Shown: positions 13,932-23,207, counted from the first letter of the stretch. The stretch is 64,000 bases of DNA from Hymenobacter latericoloratus (GCF_014199535.1 NZ_JACHNV010000003.1:1-64000), one strand, 5' to 3'. Program-made: numbers and translations. Notes: a model not told the origin generated them from the letters alone.

Positions 13932-14162
13932 AGAAAGAACGTGAAAGGTGAAAAATACAAGGCCGGTGCGGCAAGCCTGCCGGGCCGCCAACCGGATTTC
14001 CGGGTGCCGGATGGCGCCGCTCAGGTTAGCCGCCCGCGCCAGCAGCACCAGGCTCAGCAGGACCCCTACCACCGTTAATCCGGCCATGGGCCGAGAGCGG
14101 CTAGTCAGCTGCAGCGTCACCAGCGCCAGTGCCCCGGCCAGAGCGGGCCGGGCGGGGCAGGC
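13932..14162 (-). pseudogene. Membrane-protein C-terminal remnant fused in frame to MOSC
   Basis: Between a TGA (complement of 14163-14165) and the MOSC start, the same frame encodes ALAGALALVTLQL, GLTVVGVLLSLVLLARAANLSGAIRHPEI and a basic tail. This looks like the last transmembrane helices of a DUF2231-like or similar membrane protein. No start codon with a good context exists; only an internal GTG. It is probably the end of a deleted gene, now upstream of MOSC without a stop in between. It could alternatively be a genuine membrane-anchored form of MOSC. Confidence 0.45.
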
Positions 14163-14454
14163 TCAATAAAGTGCTTCCGCCGCGGAGTCTGACCACCTGC
14201 CCAGGGCGGAACAAACCTAACAACGGTAGCGGCGCTTTTTGGTGCCTGCCAGGGGGTAGGCTTGGCCCGGCCCGGCTCAGTACGCTGTTGTGCAATACGG
14301 CTGGGCTGGTCGGGTAGTCGTTGGGGGAGTGAATAAGCCAAATCAGCAGCAAATATAAGCCCCCCGCTAACCCCGTGCGGGCTTATGCGTATGGTAACAC
14401 GGCGGTACGACCTGCGTTGCCGCCTTCTACGCAAATCAATTTCCTGCAACTATC

Positions 14455-15135
14455 ATGGCCAAAACCACCGCCAAAAATGCACCGGCTGCTGCCGCTGCCC
14501 CAAAAGCTTCGGCCGCCAAAAAGGCTGCCTCTGCCACTGCTCCGGCTGCCAACGGCCAGTCCGGCCCCAGCGTGCAGCCCATCCTCAACCAGCAGTTTAA
14601 CGCCCCCGCGGCCCTGCAGAAGTACGGAACCGTGTCGCAGCGTCTGCCCATCGGCCTCGACACCCAAGTCCGCCAGGAAAGCGTGGAGATGCTCAACCAG
14701 ATGCTGGCCGATACCTGCTCCATTCGCGACATGTACAAGAAGCACCACTGGCAGGTAGTGGGCCCCACGTTCTACCAGCTGCACCTGCTCTACGATAAGC
14801 ATTATGAGGAGCAGGATGCCCTGATTGACATGATTGCTGAGCGCATCCAGATTCTGGGCGGCGTAGCCGTAGCCATGGCCGCCGATATTGCCGAAGTAAC
14901 CAGCATCCCGCGCCCCCCGCGCGACCGGGAAGAGGCTCCCATCCAGGTGTCACGTTTGCTGGAAGCCCACCAGATCATCCTCAAAAACTGCCACGAGTTT
15001 GCCAAGCGCGCCGACGAATCCGGCGACGACGGTACTAACGATCTGATTGTGAGCAATGTATTGCGCACCAACGAAATGCAGGTGTGGTTTGTGTCAGAGC
15101 ACGTAGTGGATACGCCTCTGGCCCGCGCCGAGTAA
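14455..15135 (+). CDS. dps: Dps family DNA-protection ferritin with Lys-rich tail
   Basis: A 226-residue Dps. An N-terminal extension of about 35 residues, rich in Lys and Ala (KTTAKNAPAAAAAPKASAAK), probably binds DNA. The ferritin-like four-helix body runs about 60-220, with the Dps ferroxidase region HHWQVVGPTFYQLHLLYDKHYEEQDALIDMIAERI and LGGVAVAMAADIAEVTSIPR. Dps oxidises and stores iron and condenses DNA in starvation or oxidative stress. A strong terminator follows at 15158. Confidence 0.93.
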   Translation: MAKTTAKNAPAAAAAPKASAAKKAASATAPAANGQSGPSVQPILNQQFNAPAALQKYGTVSQRLPIGLDTQVRQESVEMLNQMLADTCSIRDMYKKHHWQVVGPTFYQLHLLYDKHYEEQDALIDMIAERIQILGGVAVAMAADIAEVTSIPRPPRDREEAPIQVSRLLEAHQIILKNCHEFAKRADESGDDGTNDLIVSNVLRTNEMQVWFVSEHVVDTPLARAE

Positions 15136-15157
15136 GTTCTCGCACATCAGCAGTATA

Positions 15158-15187
15158 AAAAGGCTCCCCTAAGGGAGCCTTTTTTAT
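15158..15187 (+). terminator. Terminator after dps
   Basis: AAAAAGGCTCCC pairs with GGGAGCCTTTTT around a short CTAA-type loop and runs into T residues, 23 bases after the dps stop. Confidence 0.85.
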
Positions 15188-15230
15188 GCCCGGACCCACT
15201 GCCCGCAGACACCAGGCAGTGGGTCCGGGC
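15188..15230. repeat. Perfect 16-bp inverted repeat
   Basis: GCCCGGACCCACTGCC (15188-15203) and GGCAGTGGGTCCGGGC (15215-15230), 11-base spacer. It abuts the dps terminator but has no T-run on either strand, so it is not a second terminator of the usual kind. Confidence 0.7.
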
Positions 15231-15325
15231 GAAAAAATGCAATGTTTTTTCCGCCTGACAATGAGGTGGAAACCGCTTGAAAGGAGAAAATGAGGGGTCT
15301 GCCAGCGAAAAAATAGCCCCATGGA

Positions 15326-15357
15326 TTTGGTCCCTTCCGCCTGAGGCTCTACTTTTG
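15326..15357 (+). promoter_or_regulatory. Promoter of tRNA-Leu
   Basis: TTTG (15326-15329), 20 bases, TACTTTTG (15350-15357): an exact match to the Bacteroidota -33/-7 consensus. The predicted start near 15362 gives a precursor with about 70 bases of 5' leader before the tRNA. Confidence 0.75.
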
Positions 15358-15430
15358 TCCTCGATTCGCCGCCTCAGTGAATCCAGAAGCTCCGGCTTTT
15401 GCTTTGTAAGAAGAGTGCTTGCCGTTATCT

Positions 15431-15512
15431 GCGCACGTGGTGAAACTGGTAGACACGCCATCTTGAGGGGGTGGTGCCTTCGGGTGTGGGAGTTCGAATC
15501 TCCCCGCGCGCA
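15431..15512 (+). tRNA. tRNA-Leu (anticodon GAG)
   Basis: An 82-base class II tRNA. The acceptor stem GCGCACG pairs with CGCGCGC, with one A-C mismatch. D-arm segment GTGAAACTGGTAGACAC is typical of tRNA-Leu. Anticodon stem CCATC/GGTGG holds loop TTGAGGG, giving GAG. Variable arm TGCCTTCGGGTG has a TTCG loop. T-arm is GGGAG-TTCGAAT-CTCCC. CCA is not encoded. It has its own promoter and terminator. Confidence 0.93.
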
Positions 15513-15517
15513 CTCTC

Positions 15518-15557
15518 AGAAACCCTGCTTCAGCCCGCTGAAGCAGGGTTTCTGCAT
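15518..15557 (+). terminator. Terminator after tRNA-Leu
   Basis: 16-bp perfect stem AGAAACCCTGCTTCAG / CTGAAGCAGGGTTTCT with loop CCCG, then GCATTTT, starting six bases after the tRNA. Confidence 0.88.
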
Positions 15558-15613
15558 TTTAGAGCGACAAGGCGTGCTGCTTCCAGATCGGCCCTGGCGG
15601 CCACAGTAACAAG

Positions 15614-15712
15614 AACGTCATGCCGGGCTTGCAGAAACATTTTGTTGGCTGACTATTTAGAGTCGCTAACCTAGCGATTCAGACAAGATGCTTCGACAAG
15701 CTCGATATGGTG
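15614..15712. repeat. Dispersed intergenic repeat (AACGTCATG / GCTTCGACAAGCTCG type)
   Basis: Begins GAACGTCATGCCGGGCTTGC and ends GATGCTTCGACAAGCTCGATATGG, a diverged member of the palindromic family seen at 2.2, 34.4, 36.8 and 41.2 kb. It lies between the tRNA terminator and the convergent RqcH gene. Confidence 0.6.
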
Positions 15713-15731
15713 CATCAGCTATTCCGACTAC

Positions 15732-17315
15732 CTATTCCGCTCGCTCAAAAGGGTTAGCAGGCACCACCAACAGCACGTTTTCGCGCTCCACTACTACCTG
15801 CCCGGCAATGGCGCCTTTGGGCTTGCGCACAAATTTCTTGGGGGTGTAGGTAACGGGACAGAGCGAATCATTCTTGCGGCGCGAGTACCAGGCGGCCAGC
15901 TGCGCGGCTCGCTCCAGCACCGGGGCGGGCACGGTGTGGCCCGGCCGCTGCCGGATGACCACATGGGAGCCGGTTACGTCCTTGGCGTGCAGCCACAGGT
16001 CGTCTTTGTGGGCGTAGCGCTGGGTGAGCAGGTCGTTGTTCTGGGCATTGCGGCCCACCAGAATAGTAAACCCGCTGTCTTCGAATACCTTGAAGGGCAG
16101 CTCCTGGGCGGCTTTGGCGGCCGTGGCCGGGTCGAGGCCGTGCTGCTTGCGCCACTGCCGGAGGGTTCGGAGGTCGCCGGGAGGTAGGGCGGCCAGCTCT
16201 TCCAGGCGCTCCAGGCACCACAGGGCCTCGGTTTCGCGGCGCTCGGCGCGGGCGCTTAGCTCCCGGGTTTCCAGCTGCTGATTTTTGGCCTTGCGGTAGA
16301 GGTTCTGGGCTGTGCGCTGGGGTGTTTTGGCGGGCTTGAGCTTGATGACGCGCGGTTGGTTGTCCTGGTAGAAATCGACTACCTCCACCTGCTTGGCACC
16401 GGCCGGAATCTGGCTGAGGTGAGCCATAATGAGGTCGGCGGTTTGGCGGTAGCCCACGGTGTTTTCCAGAGCGTGCAGGCGGCGCTGGGCGTGCTGGGCG
16501 CTGGTGGCGGCTTCGTCGGCGCGCTTTTCCAGCTGCTGGCGCACCTGGCGCAGCTCGGCCTCATAGGCGCGGCGGTTGAGCAGCAGCGGCACGAAGCGGC
16601 GCAATGCCCTGGTGGGGTCGGTGGCGGGCAGGGTCAGCTCCACTTCTCCCACGGGCAGCAAACTCAGGCGCGTGCGCCCATCCAGCCGGATAACGTAGAA
16701 AGCCGCCGGGTTTTCCAGCTCCTGCACCACCTCGCGCACCAATTGCCATTTAACTTCTAGCGGAGCTGGGTCGTAGCCGCGGGTATGCAAGTAGGCTACC
16801 ACTACGTCGTTGAGGCTGGGGTAGGCTTTCAGCGGATTGCCCGTGGGGCTTGCGGCCTCGGCAGGGGTAGGGCTGATGCCAGGAGCCAGAGGCCGCAGTT
16901 CCGCATCGGCGGTGTAGCGCTGGTGAAACAGTTGGGCCTCGGCCTCGGGGGTAGTCCGGAAGATGGCATTGGGTCGGGTGCTGTAGAGCTTCAGCAGCAG
17001 GGTAGCACCGCCCTGGAAGGTAAACTGCAACACCCGGTCGTTCGTCCAGGCAGAAACTTCCGCCACCTGCTGGCCCAGCAGCTCCGGCAGCAGGTCCACG
17101 GAGTTCTGCCGCGCCCGGTGAAACGACTCGGGCAGGCTAATGAGCGGGCCCGCGGCGGCCAGCAGTACCCGCAGCCAGAATTCTTCTGCGCCATTGGTCA
17201 GGCCTAGCACCAGCTCGTCTTTCTCCTGCGAAAAGCACGCTACCACCGTGTAGCCGGCCAGTTGTTGAGTAAGAGCCGGGGCGAGCTGGCGCAGGAAGTA
17301 GTAGTTGGTGTGCAC
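15732..17315 (-). CDS. rqcH: NFACT family protein, RqcH-like (Rqc2 homologue)
   Basis: A 527-residue NFACT protein. The N-terminal NFACT-N domain (about 1-200) opens NYYFLRQLAPALTQQLAGYTV and contains LKLYSTRPNAIF. A central coiled-coil (about 250-400: LRQVRQQLEKRADEAATSAQ; AQNLYRKAKNQQ) precedes the NFACT-R (DUF814) domain (about 410-520) with FTILVGRNAQNNDLLTQRYA, DDLWLHAKDVTGSHVVIR and KPKGAIAGQVVVERE. In Bacillus RqcH binds obstructed 50S subunits and recruits tRNA-Ala to tail stalled peptides. The residues needed for tailing cannot be judged with certainty here. The start is the ATG at 17315, 6 bases after an orphan gene. Confidence 0.88.
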   Translation of the reverse strand: MHTNYYFLRQLAPALTQQLAGYTVVACFSQEKDELVLGLTNGAEEFWLRVLLAAAGPLISLPESFHRARQNSVDLLPELLGQQVAEVSAWTNDRVLQFTFQGGATLLLKLYSTRPNAIFRTTPEAEAQLFHQRYTADAELRPLAPGISPTPAEAASPTGNPLKAYPSLNDVVVAYLHTRGYDPAPLEVKWQLVREVVQELENPAAFYVIRLDGRTRLSLLPVGEVELTLPATDPTRALRRFVPLLLNRRAYEAELRQVRQQLEKRADEAATSAQHAQRRLHALENTVGYRQTADLIMAHLSQIPAGAKQVEVVDFYQDNQPRVIKLKPAKTPQRTAQNLYRKAKNQQLETRELSARAERRETEALWCLERLEELAALPPGDLRTLRQWRKQHGLDPATAAKAAQELPFKVFEDSGFTILVGRNAQNNDLLTQRYAHKDDLWLHAKDVTGSHVVIRQRPGHTVPAPVLERAAQLAAWYSRRKNDSLCPVTYTPKKFVRKPKGAIAGQVVVERENVLLVVPANPFERAE

Positions 17316-17321
17316 GATGGG

Positions 17322-17840
17322 CTACGTGATGAGAACGACAACCGGTGTATCCAAGTCAAGGACACTATTTCCGGTATAGCTATCAAATAAGGTGTAGAAG
17401 TGAGAATAGTATTTTTTGAAAAAATCCTGCAAATCTGTTCTCTTGAAGGATATAAAACGACTATAGCTATTAGCTTCCCACTCGAATGCCAAAAACAAAT
17501 AAAGCTCGTCCCCCGGATACGACGTTGCCACATTCAATAAGAGGTGTACTAACTGCGTTTCGCCTCTATCGGCATATTCAAAAATAGATAATTCATAAAA
17601 CGCCTCCTGGGAATTCGGTCCTATTTTTCGGCGCTTTTCTGTGTCGATGTACAAAAGCCTATCAATTTGCTGACACTCACAGAAAGACTGTAGTCCTGGA
17701 CTAACCTCCAGATCTACCGAGAAATCATCGACGACAGCTTGGTGATTTAGACCTTCGATGCTATCGATAACATTTGCTACCCAAGCAGCTAGGTTGGGAG
17801 AAGAATCAGACCGAAAGCCAAATGCACAAAAACTAGACAT
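17322..17840 (-). CDS. Orphan cytoplasmic protein, AT-rich gene
   Basis: A 172-residue acidic protein without signal peptide or transmembrane segment; no family recognised. Aromatic and acidic residues are frequent (ELSIFEYADRGETQLVHLLLNV, SYPGDELYLFLAFEWEANSYSRFI, DLQDFFKKYYSHFYTLFDSY). Its GC content is visibly lower than that of its neighbours, suggesting acquisition. Size, acidity and composition recall immunity proteins of polymorphic toxins, but no toxin gene is adjacent, so this is only a guess. Separated by 6 bases from rqcH downstream, it is probably co-transcribed with it. Confidence 0.65.
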   Translation of the reverse strand: MSSFCAFGFRSDSSPNLAAWVANVIDSIEGLNHQAVVDDFSVDLEVSPGLQSFCECQQIDRLLYIDTEKRRKIGPNSQEAFYELSIFEYADRGETQLVHLLLNVATSYPGDELYLFLAFEWEANSYSRFISFKRTDLQDFFKKYYSHFYTLFDSYTGNSVLDLDTPVVVLIT

Positions 17841-17853
17841 CAGATTTCACCGC

Positions 17854-18621
17854 CTATACCACCACCCGCAATCCATCATAGGCCAGCTTGATGAAGCTGG
17901 GCAGCTCGGCTTCAATTTCGCGGTGGCGGCCCAACTGGTGGCTGATGTGGGTGAGGTAGGCGCGGGTAGGGGCCAGGTCCTCCAGAATATCAATGGCTTC
18001 CTGCAGGGTGAAGTGCGAAATGTGCTGCTCGTGGCGCAGGGCATTGAGCACAATTACCTCGGAGCCGCGCATGCGCTCCAGGGCCTCGGGGCTGAGGTAG
18101 TTGGCATCCGTCACGTAGGTGAAGTTCTCCACCCGAAAGCCCAGAACGGGCAGCTTGTAATGTAGCGCCCGAATAGGCTGAAACTCCACGCCTTCCACCC
18201 AAAAGCTATCGGTGTCGCTGAGGATGGGGTGCACCTGCACCTGCGGGATGCCGGGGTACTTGTGCTCGGCAAAGATGTATTCGTACTCGCGCCGGAGCTG
18301 GTCGAGCACGCGGGGCTCGGCGTACAGGGGCATATCCTGCTGCTGGCGGAAATTATAGGCCCGAATGTCGTCGAGGCCGCCGGTGTGGTCCTTGTGCTCG
18401 TGGGTGAACACCAGCGCATCGAGGTGGTTGATGTGCTCCCGCAGGGCCTGCTGGCGGAAATCAGGGCCCGAATCAATAATGATGCTCTTGCCCTGCACCT
18501 GCAGATGCACCGACACGCGCAGACGCTTGTCGCGGTAGTCCACCGAGCGACATACCACGCAGGAGCAACCAATAACGGGCACGCCCTGCGACGTGCCCGT
18601 ACCAAGGAAGGTAATTTCCAT
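17854..18621 (-). CDS. PhnP-like metallo-beta-lactamase fold hydrolase
   Basis: A 255-residue MBL-fold enzyme. It starts MEITFLGTGTSQGVPVIGCSCVVC, whose Cys residues form an extra zinc site in the PhnP group. The metal motif is FTHEHKDHTGG; IIIDSGPDFRQQ precedes it, and DANYL, LNALRHEQHISHFTLQEA and YLTHISH supply later ligands. PhnP hydrolyses cyclic phosphodiesters; here a phosphodiesterase role is likely but the substrate is unknown. The ATG at 18621 is chosen over a longer frame with an unconserved 13-residue leader. Confidence 0.9.
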   Translation of the reverse strand: MEITFLGTGTSQGVPVIGCSCVVCRSVDYRDKRLRVSVHLQVQGKSIIIDSGPDFRQQALREHINHLDALVFTHEHKDHTGGLDDIRAYNFRQQQDMPLYAEPRVLDQLRREYEYIFAEHKYPGIPQVQVHPILSDTDSFWVEGVEFQPIRALHYKLPVLGFRVENFTYVTDANYLSPEALERMRGSEVIVLNALRHEQHISHFTLQEAIDILEDLAPTRAYLTHISHQLGRHREIEAELPSFIKLAYDGLRVVV

Positions 18622-18663
18622 AGGGGGTAGGGGCTTAGGATTTGTAGTCCCAAACCCCATCAG

Positions 18664-19041
18664 TTAACCAATGTACTGCTTCACCACACGCACCAGAGCG
18701 TCAAAGTCGAGGGGTTTGGGCAGGTAGTCGGTTACGCCGGCCTCCCGGAACTGCTCCATGGAGTAGTTGTTGGCGTTGCCGGTAATGGCAATAACCGGAA
18801 TCTTGGCGATGCGCGGATCGGAGTGGCGGCGGATTTCGCGGGTGCATTCCATGCCATCCTTCACGGGGATGTTGATATCCATCAGCACACAGTCGATGGG
18901 CTGGCTCTCTACCTGCTTGATGACTTCGCCGCCATTCTTGGCCGATACGATACGGTATTTCTGGAGTTCCAGAATTTTTTTAGTCAGGTTCAGGATAACG
19001 GAGCTGTCCTCAGCAATCAGAATCGTCTTAGAGTCGGCCAT
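18664..19041 (-). CDS. Single-domain response regulator (CheY-like)
   Basis: A 125-residue receiver-only protein: acidic pair E11-D12 (LIAEDSS), phospho-acceptor Asp55 in VLMDINIP, Thr in ITGNAN, Lys in YLPKPLDF. No output domain, so it signals by protein contact. It lies 86 bases downstream of a large hybrid kinase gene on the same strand and is its probable partner, receiving phosphate via the kinase's Hpt domain. Confidence 0.93.
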   Translation of the reverse strand: MADSKTILIAEDSSVILNLTKKILELQKYRIVSAKNGGEVIKQVESQPIDCVLMDINIPVKDGMECTREIRRHSDPRIAKIPVIAITGNANNYSMEQFREAGVTDYLPKPLDFDALVRVVKQYIG

Positions 19042-19127
19042 GAGGGAGTAAGGTTGGGGTAGTTCAGTGAGAGGGTTATAAGTTCGTTTTCAGGGAGTTC
19101 GCTCAGAAGTTCCGGGCGAATGGCCGC

Positions 19128-22100
19128 CTACAGGGCTTGCGTTAGAGAAGGGTACGCAGCCTTGAATTGTGCAAAGTAATCAAGCAGACGTTGAAATTCC
19201 GCCGGTGTTGTATCCGTACGGCCGTTTTTCAACTCATGTTCTAACGCTTTGGCACATTCTGCCATTTCCTGAATCCCCAACGTGAAGCCCGTGCCCTTTA
19301 ACTGGTGCAAATGGGGTAGGATCTGCTCATACTGCCCGTCGGCCACCAAGGCAGCGGCCTCCTGCAGCACCTGCTCGGCTTCCTGCTCGAAATCCTGGTA
19401 GAGCCCGGCCGCGAATTCGCCGCCGCCCAGCTGCCGGAGCTGTTCTACAATTTCCAGGTCAATGGGTGGGTTGGTGGCGGGAGCTACTTCCTCAGGCGTG
19501 CCGGCAATACCGGCTTCGGCCTCAGCAGCGGCCGTGGCCCGGCCTGTCGTCCAGCGGCGCAGAATGGCGTAGAGGTCCTGGCTTTTCACCGGCTTCGAGA
19601 CGTAGTCGTCCATGCCCTGCTGCACAAACCGCTCGGCATCCTCCTTCATGGAGTAAGCCGTCATGGCCACAATGGGCGGACTGGCCGCCCCCAGGCGCTG
19701 CCGGATTTCCTGCATGGCCGTGACGCCATCCATTTCGGGCATCTGGATGTCCATGAAAATCAAATCGTAGCGGGCTTTAGGGGCCGTGGCCCGGCTGATG
19801 GCCTCAAATCCATCGGAAGCCACCACAATGTTGCAGCCCAGCTTATCGAGCAGGCGGGTGGCTACCTTCTGGTTGATGGGGTTGTCATCAACGAGCAGCA
19901 CCCGCGGGGCCGACTCAAAGCGGACCACTTCCTGGGGCCGCTCCCGGGCCGTGAGGCGTTCCTGCACAATTTCCTCCTCGTTGCGGGCTACCTGGCAGCG
20001 GATAGTGAACCAGAACGTAGAGCCGTCGCCGACGTTGGAGTACACCCCAATTTCGCCCCCCAGCAGCTCGGCCAGCTGCTTGCTGATGGCCAGGCCCAGG
20101 CCCGTGCCGCCAAAGGCCTTGGTAGGGGTAGTGTCGAGCTGGGTGAAATTGGTGAAGAGCAGCTTTTCGTTTTCCTCTGATATACCAATGCCCGAGTCCT
20201 GCACCGCAAAGCGCAGGGTGTGCTCCTCGCCATCCGTCACCGTGGAGGACACAATGATGCTTACCGTGCCCGAAGACGTAAACTTGATGGCGTTGGAAGT
20301 GAGGTTGCTCAGGATCTGGAGCAGGCGCGTTTCGTCGGTAATGATAAAGCGCGGCGTGTGCGGGGTGATGTGGTAGGTAAAGGTGAGGTGCTTCTGGTTG
20401 GCCCGGTTGGCAAACAGGGAGTGAATCTTGTCCAGGGTGTAGTGCAGGTCAATCCCCGACTCGCTGAGCTGGAGCTTGCCGGCCTGAATTTTCGACAGGT
20501 CCAGAATGTCGTTGAGAATGGCCAGCAGCGCATCCGACGACTTGCGCAGGGTATCCACGTACTCCTCCTGTTCCTCGGAGGCCACGGTCTGGTGCAGCAA
20601 ATCAATCATGCCGATGATGCCGTTCATGGGCGTACGCAGCTCGTGGCTCATGTTGGCCAGGAACAGCGTTTTGGCCTCCAGGGCCTGCTCGGCGGCTTCC
20701 TTGGCCTGGCGCAGGTCGTCCTGCATTTGCTTCAGCTCCGTAATGTCGCGGGCAATGCCCTCGGTGCCCCCGCCGGCCCCGTCGCCTACCTGCCGGGCGT
20801 TTACCAGCACGCTCACGGCGTGGCCGGCCTTGTGGCGCATGGCAATTTCGAAGTTGCGGGCCACGCCGTTCTGCCGCACGCTTTCCAGCAGGGAAATACG
20901 CTGCTGCGGATACATGTAAAACTCGCCGATGTAGTGTCCCAGGGCTTCTTCCGGGGTGTAGCCCAGGATGTCGCGCACGGAGGGGCTCAGCAGCGTGAGC
21001 ATACCTTCGCCGTCGGTGCGGTAGTACACGTCCTGGAACGACTCGAAAATGGCCCGGAATTTTTCCTCCTGAGCGGCCAGCTCCAGCTGGGAGCGTTTTT
21101 TGTCGGTGATGTCGTGGGCAATGCCCGAAATTTCCTCGAAGGAGCCGTCGTCGAGGTAAATCGGGTTGAGGTAGATTTCGCGCCAGGTGTCCTGGCCGCG
21201 GGCGTCGCGCAGGCGCACCTCAAAGCGCTGCGGGTGGCCCTGGAAGGCCTTGCGGTAATTTTCAATGAAGGCGCGGCGGGCTTCCTCTTCCATCAGGGCC
21301 ACGTCGGCCTGCCACAGGTTCACGTTCAGGGCCGGGTACACGCCATTGCGGCGCAGGAAGTAAGCGGCGTAGTTGCGGTTAAAGGACGACAGGCGGGAGT
21401 GCGTATCCACCGACCACATCAGGTGGGAGCCGCTCTCAAAGATGGCGTTCAGGCGGGCGTTCTGCTTCTGAATCTGCACCTCGTTGCGCTTGCGCTCAAT
21501 GGCCAGGGCTACCTGGTTGGAAATAAAGTGCAGAATCTCAATGTCGGCGGCCGTATAGGCATCGGCTTTCTGATAGTCCTGCACGGCAATCACCCCAATA
21601 ATCCGCTCCCCAATGCTCAGGGGTGAGCAGAGCATCACTTCCGGCATCAGCCCGTAGGCCGTGATGGTGCCACTCTGAATCAGCTCCTGCAGGTCGTCGC
21701 GCAGCAGGTACTGGGGCCGCCCCGTCCGGATGATGTACTCCGAGATGCCCGAGGAGAAGGGCCGGGCCATCATGCTCTGGTCGCCCTGGGCGTTCTGGTC
21801 CACGAAGTAGGCGAACTGCAGCTGGGTGCGGGCCTCATCGCAGAGGGCAATGTAGAAGTTGTTGGTTTCGATAATCTTGCTCAGCTCCCGGTGAATGGCC
21901 CCGTAGAGGGAGTGCAAATCCTTGGAGCTGATGGCCAGGTTGGCAATGCTGTAGTACACCTTCTGCAGGCGCTCGGCCTTGATGCGGTCGGTGATGTCGT
22001 GCAGAATGGCGCGGGTGCTCACCGGCTCCCCGTCCTGCCAGGAGCAGCTAATGGAGCCAATTAGGTGCACCGGCTTGCCCGATTTGGTCAGGAAAACGGT

Positions 22101-23207
22101 TTCCAGCTTATTGACTTTCTCGCCCTTGTACAGGTTGCGCAGCTGGTAGAGCAGCTTGGACTTGTAGTAAGGGTGCACCACATCCGAGAGGCTCAGGTGG
22201 GGCAGGTCGTGGTCGTCGTAGCCCAGCTTCTCCTTCCAGGCTTTGTTCACGAACAGAAACCGGTTGTCGATGCTCAGGTTCTGAATCAGGTCGTGGGCAT
22301 TGTCGAAGAAATCCTGGAGGCGGTTGCGGTTGTCGGTGAGGGCGCGCACGGCCACCTGTTTGTCGGTGATGTCGCGGCCCACAAACAGAATGCCCGTGAT
22401 GGTGCCCTGCGTGTCCCGCTCGAACTCCGAGTGCCAGAAGAAGGTGCGGCCCTGCCCGGAAATGGTGAGCAGGGAGCGTTCAAAGAAATCCTGGAGCTGC
22501 TCATCTTCAATGGCCCGCTGGAAAGCAAAGCGGCGGGGCTCCTGCTCCGTGGCGGGCGCAAACAGCGAAAAATATTCCTTGCCGTACAGAGTGGCGGCCG
22601 GGCGGCCGGTCAGCTCACAGAAATACTCGTTGATGTCCTGAATCCGGGCTTCGCGGTCTAGCAGCAGGTAGCACATACCCGCCCGGCTAAGCACGTCGCG
22701 GAACTGCCCGCGCGAAAAATCGGCCAGTTGAGCGCTCGTTGAGTCCAGCAGGTGGGCAGAAGCCGCCGGTGCTGCCGGCACATACGGAGCCACGTCGCGC
22801 AGGGTCAGCAGCACCAGCGAGGTTTCGCCCACACCCAGGCGGCTCAGGGTAGCCCAGGCCGCCAGGCTTACCCCGTCGGTGCGGCGGCCACTCCAGCGCA
22901 GAGAAGCCCGTTCCTCGGTTTGCAGGCAGCGGATAACCTGCTCGTGCAGCTGCTGCTCCGAAACAAGCTGGTTGGCCGGGGCCGGATCGGGGCTCACGGA
23001 AAAAGCCATGAGTCCGGCGCCCAGCAAGATGGGACGGGTAGTACCCAGGTAGTGCACCGCCCGCTGGTTGCAGTCGAGCAATGCGCCCGCGGAGTCATAT
23101 AGCAACAGGCCGTCGAACGATTCTTCGAACAAAGCCCGATATACGTCGGCTGACAAGCCAGACCCCTGGGAGGGAGCCGCTGCCGTTGTATTCGGAAGTG
23201 TATTCAT
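19128..23207 (-). CDS. Multi-PAS/GAF hybrid sensor histidine kinase with REC and Hpt
   Basis: A 1359-residue soluble hybrid kinase. In order: PAS (about 20-120), PAS (about 165-285), PAS (about 285-410), GAF (about 420-570), PAS (about 575-700), PAS (about 705-825), HisKA with phospho-His near 855 (ANMSHELRTPMNG), HATPase with N-box Asn near 972 (SNLTSNAIKF) and GGTGLGLAISK, receiver with Asp near 1153 (FMDIQMPEMDG), and Hpt with His near 1301 (LHQLKGTGF). No transmembrane segment is seen, so it senses cytoplasmic signals (redox, light or small ligands are typical for PAS). A full His-Asp-His relay is encoded, ending probably in the adjacent CheY-like protein. ATG at 23207; the longer frame to 23255 is not conserved. 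Confidence 0.93.
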   Translation of the reverse strand: MNTLPNTTAAAPSQGSGLSADVYRALFEESFDGLLLYDSAGALLDCNQRAVHYLGTTRPILLGAGLMAFSVSPDPAPANQLVSEQQLHEQVIRCLQTEERASLRWSGRRTDGVSLAAWATLSRLGVGETSLVLLTLRDVAPYVPAAPAASAHLLDSTSAQLADFSRGQFRDVLSRAGMCYLLLDREARIQDINEYFCELTGRPAATLYGKEYFSLFAPATEQEPRRFAFQRAIEDEQLQDFFERSLLTISGQGRTFFWHSEFERDTQGTITGILFVGRDITDKQVAVRALTDNRNRLQDFFDNAHDLIQNLSIDNRFLFVNKAWKEKLGYDDHDLPHLSLSDVVHPYYKSKLLYQLRNLYKGEKVNKLETVFLTKSGKPVHLIGSISCSWQDGEPVSTRAILHDITDRIKAERLQKVYYSIANLAISSKDLHSLYGAIHRELSKIIETNNFYIALCDEARTQLQFAYFVDQNAQGDQSMMARPFSSGISEYIIRTGRPQYLLRDDLQELIQSGTITAYGLMPEVMLCSPLSIGERIIGVIAVQDYQKADAYTAADIEILHFISNQVALAIERKRNEVQIQKQNARLNAIFESGSHLMWSVDTHSRLSSFNRNYAAYFLRRNGVYPALNVNLWQADVALMEEEARRAFIENYRKAFQGHPQRFEVRLRDARGQDTWREIYLNPIYLDDGSFEEISGIAHDITDKKRSQLELAAQEEKFRAIFESFQDVYYRTDGEGMLTLLSPSVRDILGYTPEEALGHYIGEFYMYPQQRISLLESVRQNGVARNFEIAMRHKAGHAVSVLVNARQVGDGAGGGTEGIARDITELKQMQDDLRQAKEAAEQALEAKTLFLANMSHELRTPMNGIIGMIDLLHQTVASEEQEEYVDTLRKSSDALLAILNDILDLSKIQAGKLQLSESGIDLHYTLDKIHSLFANRANQKHLTFTYHITPHTPRFIITDETRLLQILSNLTSNAIKFTSSGTVSIIVSSTVTDGEEHTLRFAVQDSGIGISEENEKLLFTNFTQLDTTPTKAFGGTGLGLAISKQLAELLGGEIGVYSNVGDGSTFWFTIRCQVARNEEEIVQERLTARERPQEVVRFESAPRVLLVDDNPINQKVATRLLDKLGCNIVVASDGFEAISRATAPKARYDLIFMDIQMPEMDGVTAMQEIRQRLGAASPPIVAMTAYSMKEDAERFVQQGMDDYVSKPVKSQDLYAILRRWTTGRATAAAEAEAGIAGTPEEVAPATNPPIDLEIVEQLRQLGGGEFAAGLYQDFEQEAEQVLQEAAALVADGQYEQILPHLHQLKGTGFTLGIQEMAECAKALEHELKNGRTDTTPAEFQRLLDYFAQFKAAYPSLTQAL

